Assembly: GCA_022925895.1 (NCBI GenBank)
Contig: JAKSYS010000873.1
Location: 1-13,774 of the forward strand
Length of the DNA: 13,774 bases
Reading direction: 5' to 3'
Source of the DNA: Fragilaria crotonensis
Lineage: Eukaryota; Bacillariophyta; Fragilariophyceae; Fragilariales; Fragilariaceae
The notes below the pieces were generated by a model. That model was not told where the DNA came from and did not search any database. It worked only from the letters and a program-made list of their open reading frames with translations. The number at the start of each line of letters is the position of its first letter. The stretch's first letter is position 1. Shown one piece after another: positions 1 to 9,583 of the stretch. Position numbers and translations under genes: made by a program.

Positions 1-183
1 AAATATATAGACATTAAGTTTTCTCGTTCTAAGTTGTAAAACCTCGTCCCTCAGTGATCCCATCGTAATGGCTTTTGAATAAGTTCATCAGGATGATGAG
101 TGCAGCGTTCATAGTTATTTTCCTTTTCCAGCTCTATTCCTAACAGTGTTGTCACAAGGAAGACGCAAAAGAAACCTGCGCCA
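1..183. other. left edge, no gene seen
   Basis: AT-rich sequence with stop codons in all frames. It could hold the promoter or upstream exons of the plus-strand gene that follows, but no motif decides this. Confidence 0.4.
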
Positions 184-1353
184 GTGCTGACGAGACCTTG
201 CAATGTTCGAATTCATACTCTTCTAAACTCAGCATTGAAAGTGGGTGACCTTGCTCCCCTGGGTGAGAACGCCTACCCTTCTCTTAATGACACCCACATG
301 TTGTTAAGTCTTGCAGCAACTCGTTGGCAACGCGTTGATGCCAGTATAAGGAGACCAAGGCGAAATATTTTTACGAGCAGCTTGTCATTGTCATGACAAA
401 CAGTCTCTCCTATCATTTCATTTTCTGAATTCACGGCAAATGCTACGATCAACAGGCATGCCAATCGATTCGAAGCAGACCAAATCAAGCAAGTTGTTGC
501 TCCCAGAGGTTGTCCTCAGGCCAGACTTTGTGTACAGCTAATAAATTGTGACTGCCCGGTGGTGCTTCAAATGCCCAAGACTCAGGCACGTCGCCCCGAA
601 CGTGACTTGAGTATACGATATGAAAGGGATGCCACACTATTTGGACAACATCGTCCTTCCCTCTCGTAAGCATCCAAGATTGACGGAGATATCTCTACCT
701 TGAAAGGTCTTCTGCAGAGACTTCCCATGTTACTTCTACGTGAAGGCGTGAACGCGGCAGAATGTGCCCGGTATTTTGACATTTCAATGAAGGGTCAGGC
801 CGATCTCAAGTGTCTGGGTTGTTCGGATGATGCCGAACGATTCCTCAGCGTTTAGTCGATCGGTCAGGCTCCGTGGATACCTGCGTCTATCCACAGTAAG
901 ACGACAATGCTACTGTACCAAACAAATAATTTGTCTTTTAAAACTGATTTATCGGGATATTATATTGCAGCCCAAAAACGAAGCATCGAAATTTGAGAAC
1001 CAACTCCATCGCATAGCAAAAATCGCGCTGTTTGACGAGGATGTCATCGTCCCGCGTTTCAAATTTGCCAAGCGCAAGCGGATCACATTGTGGTGCTACA
1101 TCATGTCAAGGACGATCATTTCAGCGTCGCTGGCCAATACTCCGGACAGATGTGTGGCGTTCAGCGTGACGGAAAGATGTCTCCCTTAACAGCGCACACT
1201 CACGAAATACAACTGGCGCATCAGTGTCAAGGCTTGGTCGTGACACACGTCAAGAGATCAATTTTCTTGGATTCGAGGGAGGAACAGATTCGTGTCTTGT
1301 TGCGACGCATTCGCTTAGTGCGAGGCATGGAATTGACTCCAGGCCCATCGTGA
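184..1353 (+). CDS. unrecognised multi-exon gene, interrupted
   Basis: I do not recognise this protein. One plus-strand frame is open from about 184 except for a TGA at 394-396, which a 60-base GT-AG intron (344-403) removes in frame. It continues past a TAA at 667-669 that I cannot explain, then reads a coherent stretch containing LLQRLPMLLLREGVNAAECA and the Cys-containing LKCLGCSDDAERFLS. Near 850 an extra T seems to shift the frame. A second intron (896-970, 75 bases) joins to KNEASKFENQLHRIAKIALF. Another one-base shift near 1076 leads to IVVLHHVKDDHFSVAGQYSG and then to a TGA at 1351-1353. The final exon is rich in basic residues. The 5' end is probably incomplete or has further exons. 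The gene could be real with assembly errors, or a decaying copy. The coding strand is inferred from the matching intron phases. Confidence 0.42.
344..403 (+). other. putative intron (60 bases)
   Basis: Donor GTATAAG and acceptor AAACAG. Its length is a multiple of three. Removing it deletes the in-frame TGA at 394-396 and keeps the flanking frame (phase 1 on both sides). Confidence 0.4.
896..970 (+). other. putative intron (75 bases)
   Basis: Donor GTAAGA and acceptor TATATTGCAG, with an AT-rich interior. The intron falls between codons (phase 0) and contains no frame change, so the flanking exons stay in one frame. Confidence 0.5.
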
Positions 1354-1354
1354 A

Positions 1355-3862
1355 TCATTTTGCCACTGTATCATTGACAGGAGGCGACAAAAACCGAACT
1401 TCCGGCGTATGCTTGCTGACTGCAAGGAGAGCAGCATCTCCCAGGGATCGGTACGATACTTTCCTCTTCAACATTGGCACTCCATTCGGCGGTGAAAGAG
1501 CAGGATCACTTTGCAGGAGCACGTCATCCATATTCGAATCGGCCGAGAGCGAAATAGCGCTCACACCCGTTGGATCATGAGAGACATCAGGTAAACTTTG
1601 AGCAATACGCGAACGACTCTCGTGTCTTGGTGGTAAACTACCACCAATTTCTTTGACAACTGGAGTGAAGTAGTGCTGATGCAGTCGCCATAAATCAGCG
1701 GGATCAAAAGGGACCTTGGCCAGTTCATTTAAATGTTGTATGCTTTGACACAACCAATCGACGATCTGTTTCTTGCGGGCAGGATCGGGGATGTTTACCA
1801 CGGCCGATTCCACAGGAGTCGCCACGAACGATTTCGCAGGCCCCTTCGGTAGACCCTCCAACGCGTACCCATTTTTGAGCCCATTTTGTTCAAAGGTATT
1901 CCATTCTCCTCCACAGACACCCCGCTCTCATGAAGCTCGTGTCCTAGCGTATGCTCAATAATCGTGGTTGAGGCTGTAGCCTCAACAATTATGGCGTCTT
2001 CCGCCAAGGGGAATCGAAGGCCCCGTGACAATTATGCGGTCGCATAAAGACGCTTTCTCCGTAGTCACCCAATGACTAAAATGCACGCTTGGCCACTTCC
2101 ACTACCGTCGACGCATCAAGTGGTCCGATCAGTTTTGGATCGCCTCCATTCGGCAAAAAATGGAGCGGGTCAACAGCTTCTTCGTCCAACTCGCTCTGGC
2201 TCGATTGTTCCCACATGAGGTGCATGAAGTTCAGTACTTGCTCGTTCGTCCATTGTTCCAATGCGCTAGGCAGTCCGATCGAGACGATGACCGCTATGTC
2301 GTTATTTAAACGAGAGGGAGGTGCAAGGTAAGCCACACAAGAATTGTCAGGAAACAAACCCAACTCGTAAATCAAACGTTCGACTTACGTCCTATTCGAA
2401 AACCAGTCAACTTCCGCAACATGATCCCACTATTAGACACGACACCAGCAATGATATGTCGTTGCCCGTCCCGTTCAATCATGCAATGGTCCAAAAGAGC
2501 GATGTAAGGGAACGATTGTATGCCAATGCATAGGCGACTGCCTTGGCAGCACTCGTATCAATCGGATTGCCAGATACCGAAAGCGATACCAAATGCTGGG
2601 TTTCGGCGACTACCTTCATGAGGGTTCGCATCCCTGAGGATGGAATTGAATTAAATCCACGTCAAGGACTTGCAGTGTCTTAATGTGAGGCAAGATGTTG
2701 GCCAGCTGGTGACCACCACGCTCCCCGATGTGATTATTATCCAACAGGAGTTCTCGCAACGTCCGTGATCCCCAGAGAGCATTGGTGAGCGCATCAAGGC
2801 CTTGACAGGTGATGTTATTGAATGACAGCTGCAGTGCTTCCAAAGGCAGCCGATCTCGGTTCTCCTTTATGCTCTCTGCCAAGGTTGCGACGTCCTCATC
2901 ATTGATGTTGCAATTGGGGAAATGACCTTGAGCGACGATGAGTGCTGAAGGAGCCTAGCGACCGACTGACATCCGCCGGATCCGCTAAATGTGCCGCCTA
3001 AAACAATTCGCAAATCCTTCATGATCCATCATCGCGGATGTAATGGCTGCAACCCCATCTGGTCCCAAACTATTCCCAGTTAAGTGTAATTTTTTCAACC
3101 CACAATAACGTATCGCATCTGCAAGGGCCATCGCCCCTTGATGCGAAATCAAATTTCCAGCCAGATAAAGAGTCGACAAGGATGAGGTGGATGACGATGT
3201 GGACGATTGCCACACGAGAGCTTCTGCCAATGCAGCGCATCCTTCGTCTCCAATGTGGTTGAATCCCAAGTCAAGCGAAGACAACACTCTATGCATCGCT
3301 ACGCCATTGGCTAGTAGGGATACGCCTTCGTCGCCCAACTGGTTGTATCCCAGTTTGAGGACCGACAAATTCGCATTCTGTAGCAGCGCCAGTTTCACCA
3401 ATTTAGCGTCAGATGGTCGCAAACCCGCTGAGACAAGTCAATCTATTGATAATTCGCAGTTAGTATTCGCATCACTTCCGTGACAAAATGCGCTATCGCA
3501 GCCAACACTGTTACAAACACACGGTCCCTGACGTACCTTGACGAGCGACCGTCTCATAAGGTGCATCGTAAAGTCGTTTCAAGACACTTTCCCGAGTCGG
3601 CCGAGAGTGAAGTTGGTCATCGCGGCCGCAATCTGTAAGTTTTCCACTTTGACTTGCCGTTCCTACAAAGATTGCCGCTGCTGGCCTCCAAGTGCAACGG
3701 TAGGGTGACCCGCGTACATGAATCGAAAGGTTCTGCCTTCTCGTCGACAATTGTGTCAATCATACCGTTGCTGTTGCTGCTTCCATTGTGACCGAAACCA
3801 TTGTTAACCGCCGCCATAATTGTTGCTTCTTCCAGTAGACTGTCAAAATAAGCCTTCACCAT
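1355..3862 (-). CDS. leucine-rich-repeat (RNI/NLRC-like) protein gene, frame-broken
   Basis: A minus-strand gene of about 740 codons once three introns (3633-3717, 3428-3536, 2294-2388) are removed. The start ATG is at 3860-3862 and the stop is at 1355-1357. The first exons give a polar leader with a run of Gly, Ser and Asn. Next come ribonuclease-inhibitor-type repeats with the pattern LxxLxLxxNxLGDEG, for example LSVLKLGYNQLGDEGVSLLA, LSSLDLGFNHIGDEGCAALA and LKKLHLTGNSLGPDGVAAIT. More repeats follow to about 2400, then an acidic region (about 2090-2290) and a Ser/Pro-rich tail with no recognised domain. Such repeats normally form a curved protein-binding surface. I see no kinase, NACHT or membrane domain, so the role is unknown. 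One-base frame breaks lie near 3012, 2917, 2651, 2494, 2079, 2003 and 1881, almost all in short homopolymers. Other codons are intact, which suggests assembly errors or recent inactivation. Confidence 0.72.
2294..2388 (-). other. intron 3 of the LRR gene (95 bases)
   Basis: Donor GTAAGT and acceptor ACATAG, with a pyrimidine-rich tract before the acceptor. It joins LTGFRIG in phase to VIVSIGLPSALEQW. Confidence 0.65.
3428..3536 (-). other. intron 2 of the LRR gene (109 bases)
   Basis: Donor GTACGT and acceptor TCTCAG. Exon 2 ends in phase 1 and joins in frame to GLRPSDAKLVKLALLQ, the start of the LRR region. An alternative acceptor, CAATAG, 15 bases earlier gives an immediate stop and is rejected. 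Confidence 0.65.
3633..3717 (-). other. intron 1 of the LRR gene (85 bases)
   Basis: Donor GTACGC and acceptor TTACAG. The 145-base first exon ends in phase 1, and joining restores the reading frame of exon 2. Confidence 0.65.
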
Positions 3863-4765
3863 GGAGGAATCCTGTGGTTTATCAGGTCGTGTGGTTACGG
3901 TGGAGTAATAGTGTCCGCAGTTCCGGGCTCGTCCAAATGTGATATCCTTTCGTTGAACACGTTAAACGAGAACCTTGGCTTTGTGCAAATGAGCACAGCG
4001 CTGCCGTGTATGGAGCCAGAGTCAATCGAAAAGTCAGCAATTCAATACCCGGGCCGGCGTACGATGGAGCCAAACCTCTCGTGAGGTTAAAAATTCGATT
4101 CTGGCGGCCCTTCCCTTTGTTTGGTTCACGTCCATGTATATCTGCTACGGTAGGAAATCGGGTGCTGGAATCAATCATGTTGCAATCCCATCTGCAGCAC
4201 TGCAACTTTGCGTCACCCGGTATTGGGCATTGCCGCAATATCGGGTGGATGCGACATGTCGACACGTTCAAACTTCATTCACCAGAGGTCATGCAGAAAG
4301 AATACTCGTAACACATAAACCTTCTACTTAATGCTCTAAGTACTTGTTCTACCAACAGCTACTCGTAGTACTCGTACTTGTAGTTGTCCTTTGTACTCTT
4401 AATCCAGTACAAATACTTGTTTCGAAAGACGCCGAAGACAGGACGACCGCCTCAGCAATGATAGATTTATTTAGCTTAGGGTTGTAAATAGAGTTCTGTA
4501 CGGAAGCGATTAGAATGCAAGGAAATGACGTCAACATTTTTGTCGCAGAATCTAACTTTTTGGAATCTTCATTTTTTCGCTTCAACAGGAGCCATTTTTC
4601 AAGCAACCTTAGTCAAAACTTCGTCATGGATAAGGAACATAAATCTGCCCGACATTTGTTTGAACAGTAATAAAAATATTCGTCTGTTAATGTGATTATA
4701 ACATTCAATACCCACAACATTTCCGCCACAATTTACCACAGTTTCAACCTTTTATGGTCCACACC
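3863..4765. other. intergenic region, no supported gene
   Basis: About 900 bases between the divergent LRR and transposase genes. Two overlapping short open frames occur on opposite strands (about 3882-4271 minus and 4006-4311 plus). Neither shows a recognisable domain, so neither is called. The part from about 4300 is AT-rich. Promoters of both flanking genes and the 5' end of the MULE should lie here. I could not find a terminal inverted repeat. Confidence 0.5.
4360..4382. repeat. short TACTCGTA tandem
   Basis: The octamer TACTCGTA occurs at 4360-4367 and 4369-4376, followed by the variant TACTTGTA overlapping at 4375-4382. Related GTACT/TACTTG words occur nearby (4340-4346 and after 4390). 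This is a small simple repeat of unknown significance. Confidence 0.6.
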
Positions 4766-7700
4766 ATGGTTCGTTTGTTTTTGTTGCTTCAATCCGTGTT
4801 GCTTTCCCAAAATACTCTTCGATGCTCACACGATGCTCTCTCCATTCGTTTTCCTGCCTTTAGGATCCAGACAGTTAGTAGTTTCCTACAAAGCCTGTGG
4901 ATGCTTTTTTAACTGCTTTCAAGACTGCAACGTGGATTGGGTCGCTCCCATTCAATGGACACCTTTGCTTACCTTCCGAAGATTTCTGTGCCTCATCGGA
5001 AACGAAGCACGACCTGTTCGAGTACACTACTAGTTCCCTATACAAAGGCCCCATGAAGTTTATTGTGCGCTTCAGTCCATTGCTGTACCCTACTGTGGGA
5101 GGATTCGGCAAGGATTCTGGAGGCCAAAAACTTATCACTGATTTATGCCAAGCCGCCAGATCTCATGGTAACTGTGCTCTGATATCTAATGGAAGTAGTG
5201 CTAAAGCCTGCAAGGACCAACGTGTTTTGTTGTGCAGTAACGGCCGAAAGTATCATCAGCGTTTGGATGGTGCCCAAGCCGATGCTTATCGTGTGACAAC
5301 CTATATTGGTGACAAAAAAAACTCTCGTGGTTCCAATAACTCAGGAAAGGCATTGCGACGACGTAATTGCACGCAACGCGATACAAGGTGCACTTGTTCT
5401 GCCAAAATTGTCATCCGACTGGACCAGTACAGCTTTCATCTAGTCTGTGGGTCGGAGACAACCAGCATAGGGTCACCCACCCATGTCTCGTAACGAGATA
5501 ACCAATCGCAAACGTTTTCTGGACGCTCCAACCCTGGAAAATGCAGCTGCAATGGCTGCTGCCAATATCCTGCCCTCACAAGCTGCATTGTTCACCCGAA
5601 GCAGTACTGGTGAGCTGTTTACACGCGGACAGATGGCTTATGTTCAAGGTTTCTCCCGAATGGCACAAGATTTAATGGATTCGTCACCTCAGGGTGCTGC
5701 ACTACCCTCTGATATGTCACCGTCAGACAGTATGCTGAATTATCTCCAAAAAATTGGTGCATCATTTGTCTGTCTGTTTCATAATGGGAATACGAAAGAA
5801 ATGCGTGGTCAAAATCGCAAGGCTGCACGAACCGAAGGCAATCCTGTTGATGATGGGGTTAATCTAACGAGCCTTTCCATGGTGACCACAATGGAAAGCG
5901 CCCCAGCCCATAAGTCTGTACCTCTGGAGGTCACAGAGACTGCCGATTTCAAGGAATATGCCCAGAGAAGTAGGCACGCCGTCGGAGCAAGGGACGACCA
6001 GGACATTCTTATTGCATGTTGCTGGGTGTTGCCAGATGGTAGACGTCTCTTTCAAGCCTTTCCAGAAGTTGTTTGCATCGATGGGACGCATGAGACAAAC
6101 AATGAAAGCAGACCCTTGCTTACTCTTTCTGTCAAGGACTCGGACGGAAATGTGATGGTAGTGGTCAGATGCTTTGCCCCAAATGAAAGATCTTGGTTGT
6201 TCCGTTGGTTATTTCAAGAAGCCCTTCCTGTGCTCTTAGGTACTCAAACGCTGCGGTTGGTTAAGCTTGTCATGACAGATGGCGACTCCCAAGAAATGGC
6301 GCAGGTCGACTATGCCATTGCGACATATCTTGTCAATGCAGTTCGTAGTCGCTGTGGATGGCATCTTGTTCATCAAGGCTGGAGACGAGAATGTAGAGGT
6401 TTAGGCTTTCGGAAGGGAAGAGATGCTGCAAGAAGTCAGGTGAGAGTAATTCAAAACTGGCTGTATAGCTGGATGCGCCGCGGGTAGATTCCAAAGAAGA
6501 ATATGAAGTGTAAGTCAAATTATTTGGTGGGTATCCACATGTATGTTGTTGACTGTACCTAACATGATCGATGTGACTACAGAAGTAAGGCCCTATTAAT
6601 TATTTACTTGAAGTCAGATGTTATTAAGGCCATTTTTGGCGATGATGGTGGAGAGAAACTGTTGGACTTCATCCGTGGTTGTATCATTCCACATGAGCAA
6701 AGTTATTGTTTCTACTTGCGGAAGGGCGTTAGGCACTTTGAAACCACTACGAACTCTGGTCATGAAGGGACCAATCACGCCATCAAATCTGGTCCTTCCC
6801 GTGTACTTCCACAGCATGCAATCGACAAATCGGCAAAAATTCAGCTGGATATGGATTGCAACAAGTTTGACCTCTATCGTCGTCATCTTGCTACGGCGTT
6901 GCTTGGAAGAGCAACCTGGAGTACCTCACTGACTGTCAACGATGTTACTCTCCCAGCAGAATTCATGTTGAAATTTGCTATTCGGGAGTGCGAGAACTAT
7001 GCGTCTTGGAGAACAAGCAACGACAGGTGGCTTGTTGTCAGGTCTGTTGAACGGGAGGTGCATTCATTGGTACCCCGTTTTCATAGAGTGTACACCGTTA
7101 CTTTGCATTCTTTTGAGGATCGTCGCTGTCTCCTGTGTGACTGCCAGTACTTTGAATGCAATGGCATGGTGTGCCAGCATTTGGTACATGTAAAGATGTA
7201 CTATGCGGCCAAGTCCGTGATCACTCACCACGACATTTCAGTACGTTGGTGGAAAGCGTATCTGTACTTTGCTATGAAGAATGTCCAGGATTGCACATCC
7301 ACTGAGGCTGACATAAAAAGAGAGTTGGACACACTTCGAGGAAATGAGTGCCGAGGACCTACCTTTTCAGAAAAGAACCATGACCACACAGTTTCACCAT
7401 TTCGTCGTGTGTATCAATTTGGACAGAATTCGAATGATACATTTCGGAATGCAACAGAACGCTGCCTAGCATTACTTTTCAAAAAAGACTCCGTAATCAA
7501 CCAGGTAATAAACTACTCACGGGATGAGGTGATGGTTGCCCTTAAGCACAGTTCAACAAATGTTCCAATCTCCATGTCCCAAGAAGTTCATTTGCAGCAT
7601 GAATTGGGTGATGACTGTCATGATGGCGGCAGTGGCGACGATAACCATGACGATGATGCATGGCTCATCGAATCCAAAGTGGATAGTGATTGTATTGACT

Positions 7701-7977
7701 TTGGATCACGTGTTCACCATCAGGACGAGTTCCCAGATTCGTTGTTTTACAATCCATACGACATGTTCATGCCAAGAGTAAAGGAGCTAGTGAGTATTGT
7801 TGCGGCATCAAAAACTGCCGAGAGCGTGGACTAGCGGTCGAGGAAGCTCTCGACAAGCTTATTTCTGTTGAAAAGGCAAACCTTGCGTCCGAGAAACCAC
7901 CACCCATTGGTGGAGTGGTGTCATCATGCCCTGTTGGGAAAGTGAAGAAATCAAAAGTTTCGGCTTGGTGTGGTTGA
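4766..7977 (+). CDS. Mutator-like (MULE/FAR1-type) transposase, frame-broken
   Basis: This gene encodes a nuclear cut-and-paste transposase of the MULE superfamily. In order, it has a Cys/His region (TGC 5389, TGC/TGT 5389-5397, then CG...H.GHPP around 5449-5485) resembling WRKY-GCM1/FLYWCH-type DNA-binding fingers. Next is a DDE-like core with VVCIDGTH (Asp at 6080) and VMTDGDSQE (Asp at 6278), followed by CGWHLVHQGW. A SWIM finger of the CxC...CxH form lies at 7136-7180, then an acidic C-terminus. The third catalytic acid is not assigned with certainty. A 73-base intron lies at 6510-6582. One-base losses are inferred at G runs 5449-5451, 5470-5472 and 6482-6484 and at the A run 7810-7814, after which the frame runs to TGA at 7975-7977. 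The start is uncertain: ATG 4766 requires one more T in the run at 4905-4910, otherwise the clear frame begins near 4897. It is either a recently active copy with assembly errors or a decayed one. Confidence 0.8.
6510..6582 (+). other. intron in the MULE transposase (73 bases)
   Basis: Donor GTAAGT and acceptor GACTACAG. Splicing in phase 2 joins DSKEEYE to a Val-Ser-Lys stretch that runs into LKSDVIKAIFGDDGGEKL. The join needs the missing G in the run at 6482-6484. Confidence 0.6.
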
Positions 7978-8080
7978 AGTGATGTTGCGTCATAGATGTA
8001 TGGTAAACATTGTATTTTAGGCGTTTCACGTTGCACATGCTCACGGTAGTTTCACAAAATCGTGTTTTGTTATCAAAGAC

Positions 8081-8276
8081 GGCGGCATTTGCGGATTATT
8101 TTCTACCAGTAATGCCGCCATTTGCACACGACGGCGGCATTTGCGGATTTTTTTCTAAAAGTAATGCCGCCACACGTACACGAGGGCGGCATTTGCGGAT
8201 TTTTTTCTAACAGTAAATGCCGCCACTAATACATCACGGCGGCATTTGCGGATTATTTTCTACCACTACTGCCGCC
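8081..8276 (-). repeat. hairpin-repeat array L (four 39-bp units)
   Basis: Four units lie at 8081-8119, 8133-8171, 8185-8224 and 8238-8276. Each begins GGCGGCATT and ends AATGCCGCC (or a close variant), so each can fold on itself. Between the arms is an A/T tract with TGCGGATT and TCTAC. The three spacers are all exactly 13 bases with different sequences, giving a 52-base period (53 at the third unit). A decayed remnant, 13 bases plus CGCAAAAAC, follows to about 8298. The array is in reverse orientation compared with the arrays at 9434 and 13501. It starts 104 bases after the MULE stop and ends 31 bases from the stop of the convergent gene. Confidence 0.93.
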
Positions 8277-8306
8277 ACTCTAATACAGCCGCAAAAACGT
8301 TGTTAT

Positions 8307-9308
8307 TCAGGGCTGTGAGTTGTCATTTCCTCCTACAATTGCAGTTTTCAGATACAACGATAGACAAAAACATCCTTACATCGGTAGAGTCGAGTGCGTG
8401 ATGACAAGCAGTGGTGATATCTTGATTGAATAAGCATATCTCCCGGCCTCAGCGCGACAGCTATCCCTAATTCTGCAAATGTGAAGTAGTTGCAGACTTT
8501 CGCATCCATTCTGTATTTGTCAACATCTTCTTGAAGTCCAAATTCGGAAGCAATGGTAGTCAAGGAATAAAAGAAATCATCGTCCAAATGTGAATTCAAG
8601 TAGTAATTCTTTCCGCAGGCAAGACTTCCCCAGATAGCCTGCGACGCACTTCCGTCAATTTCTGGCCAATCCACAAGCAACCTTGCACAGTGCATGCCGT
8701 GGTGATGAAGAAATGATCTGCAGGCAATCTATCTTCTTCTTCTTTGCTTTATCGCGTTTCACCGCCTGCTTGCTTCGAGGATTACAGTACTGTACTGACA
8801 AGTTGTATGCCACCTGGACTCTGCAACTTGAAGTAGTGTTCCTTGATTTGTACACGTGTTGGAAGCCTCGTTTTTTGGTGCTGCCAACATCAAAGATGGA
8901 GGAGTTGTCGGTCTTCACAACGGTACTACGCCTCGTGATCGTTTCCCCGTTGATCTCGGATCTGCTGCTACCATGAACAATGTCACGGCTAGCGGTGTCC
9001 TTTTTCACAACTGTACTACGCCTCACAAAGGTTTCCTCGCTGTCCTTGTTCCCAACGGTACTACGCCTCATGATCGTTTCCCCGTTGATCTCGGATCTGC
9101 TGCTACCATGAACAATGTCACGGCTAGCGGTGTCCTTTTTCACAACTGTACTACGCCTCACAAAGGTTTCCTCGCTGTCCTTGTTCCCAACGGTACTACG
9201 CCTCATGATCGTTTCCCCGTTGATCTCGGATCTGCTGCTACCATGAACAATGTCACGGCTAGCGGTGTCCTTTTTCACAACTGTACTACGCCTCACAAAG
9301 GTTTCCAC
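8307..9308 (-). CDS. 2OG-Fe(II) oxygenase-like protein with repetitive N-terminus, frame-broken
   Basis: The N-terminal part (minus strand, 9308 to about 8919) consists of a 45-residue repeat of nearly three copies, each containing two RRSTV words. A Lys/Arg-rich segment follows (about 8740-8900). After a frame change around 8690-8700, the C-terminal part reads DWPEIDGSASQAIWGSLACG, then HLDDDFFYSLT, FAELGIAVALRPGD and YHHCLSSR. The HxD (His 8588-8590, Asp 8582-8584), the distal His pair (8411-8416) and an Arg at 8396-8398 fit the iron and 2-oxoglutarate ligands of a double-stranded beta-helix oxygenase. No subfamily is assigned from sequence alone. A missing base near 8360 would continue the frame through LYLKTAIVGGNDN to TGA at 8307-8309; without it the frame stops at 8348. 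No good ATG is visible upstream of 9308, so the 5' end is unresolved and an upstream exon is possible. Confidence 0.5.
8919..9305 (-). repeat. 135-bp tandem repeat, about 2.9 copies
   Basis: Copies start at 8919, 9054 and 9189, judged by the recurring AACGGTACTACGCCTC word. The spacing is exactly 135 bases and the copies are nearly identical; the last is cut short. Each copy holds two diverged half-units built on the word TACTACGCCTC. Because the period is a multiple of three, the repeat is open in frames on both strands. The minus-strand reading is preferred because it continues toward the oxygenase-like region. Confidence 0.93.
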
Positions 9309-9413
9309 GTTGATCCTTCAACATCCGCTAACAATGAGATGGCAAATTATGCACACAAATTGCTGGAGTGCAGTTCTGAACAACATGTTCTTTGATGACG
9401 TTTGCGCCACTGA

Positions 9414-9583
9414 CGCACTGAATTTTCGCAAATGGCGGCATTACTGGTAGAAAAAAATTCGCAATTGCCGCCCTGCTGTCCGTGTGGCGGCATTACTATC
9501 GCACTGAATTTTCGGAAATGGCGGCATTACTGGTAGAAAAAAATTCGCAATTGCCGCCCTGCTGTCCGTGTGGCGGCATTACT
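9414..9583 (+). repeat. 84-bp direct duplication inside array M
   Basis: Bases 9414-9497 recur at 9500-9583 with one seen mismatch (C to G at 9428/9514). The duplicated block contains one whole hairpin unit and its spacer plus the start of the next. This indicates recent local duplication. Confidence 0.85.

Noticed and set aside
394-396. In-frame TGA as a possible recoded or readthrough codon
   Set aside because: A 60-base GT-AG intron with matching phase removes it, and no selenocysteine element can be shown.
3443-3448. Alternative acceptor CAATAG for LRR intron 2
   Set aside because: Splicing there gives an immediate TGA in the phase set by exon 2, whereas TCTCAG at 3428 keeps the frame.
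3882-4311. Overlapping 129-residue (minus) and 101-residue (plus) open frames
   Set aside because: Neither has recognisable motifs or splice support, and their overlap on opposite strands suggests chance openness.
4349-4606. 85-residue minus-strand open frame ending in a Thr/Ser run
   Set aside because: The Thr/Ser tail is a translation of the TACTCGTA simple repeat, and no domain or start context supports it.
8081-8276. CRISPR-like look: conserved repeats with equal-length variable spacers
   Set aside because: Spacers are only 13 bases and similar to each other, no cas genes are present, and the surrounding genes have spliceosomal introns. It is a tandem hairpin minisatellite in a eukaryote.
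8697-8976. Plus-strand 97-residue hydrophobic open frame
   Set aside because: It lies antisense to the Lys/Arg-rich part of the oxygenase-like gene; its Phe/Leu-rich character is the expected complement of Lys codons.
8856-9395. 179-residue plus-strand open frame across the 135-bp repeats
   Set aside because: It is open because the repeat period is a multiple of three. The minus-strand frame continues toward the oxygenase-like region and is preferred, though not proven.
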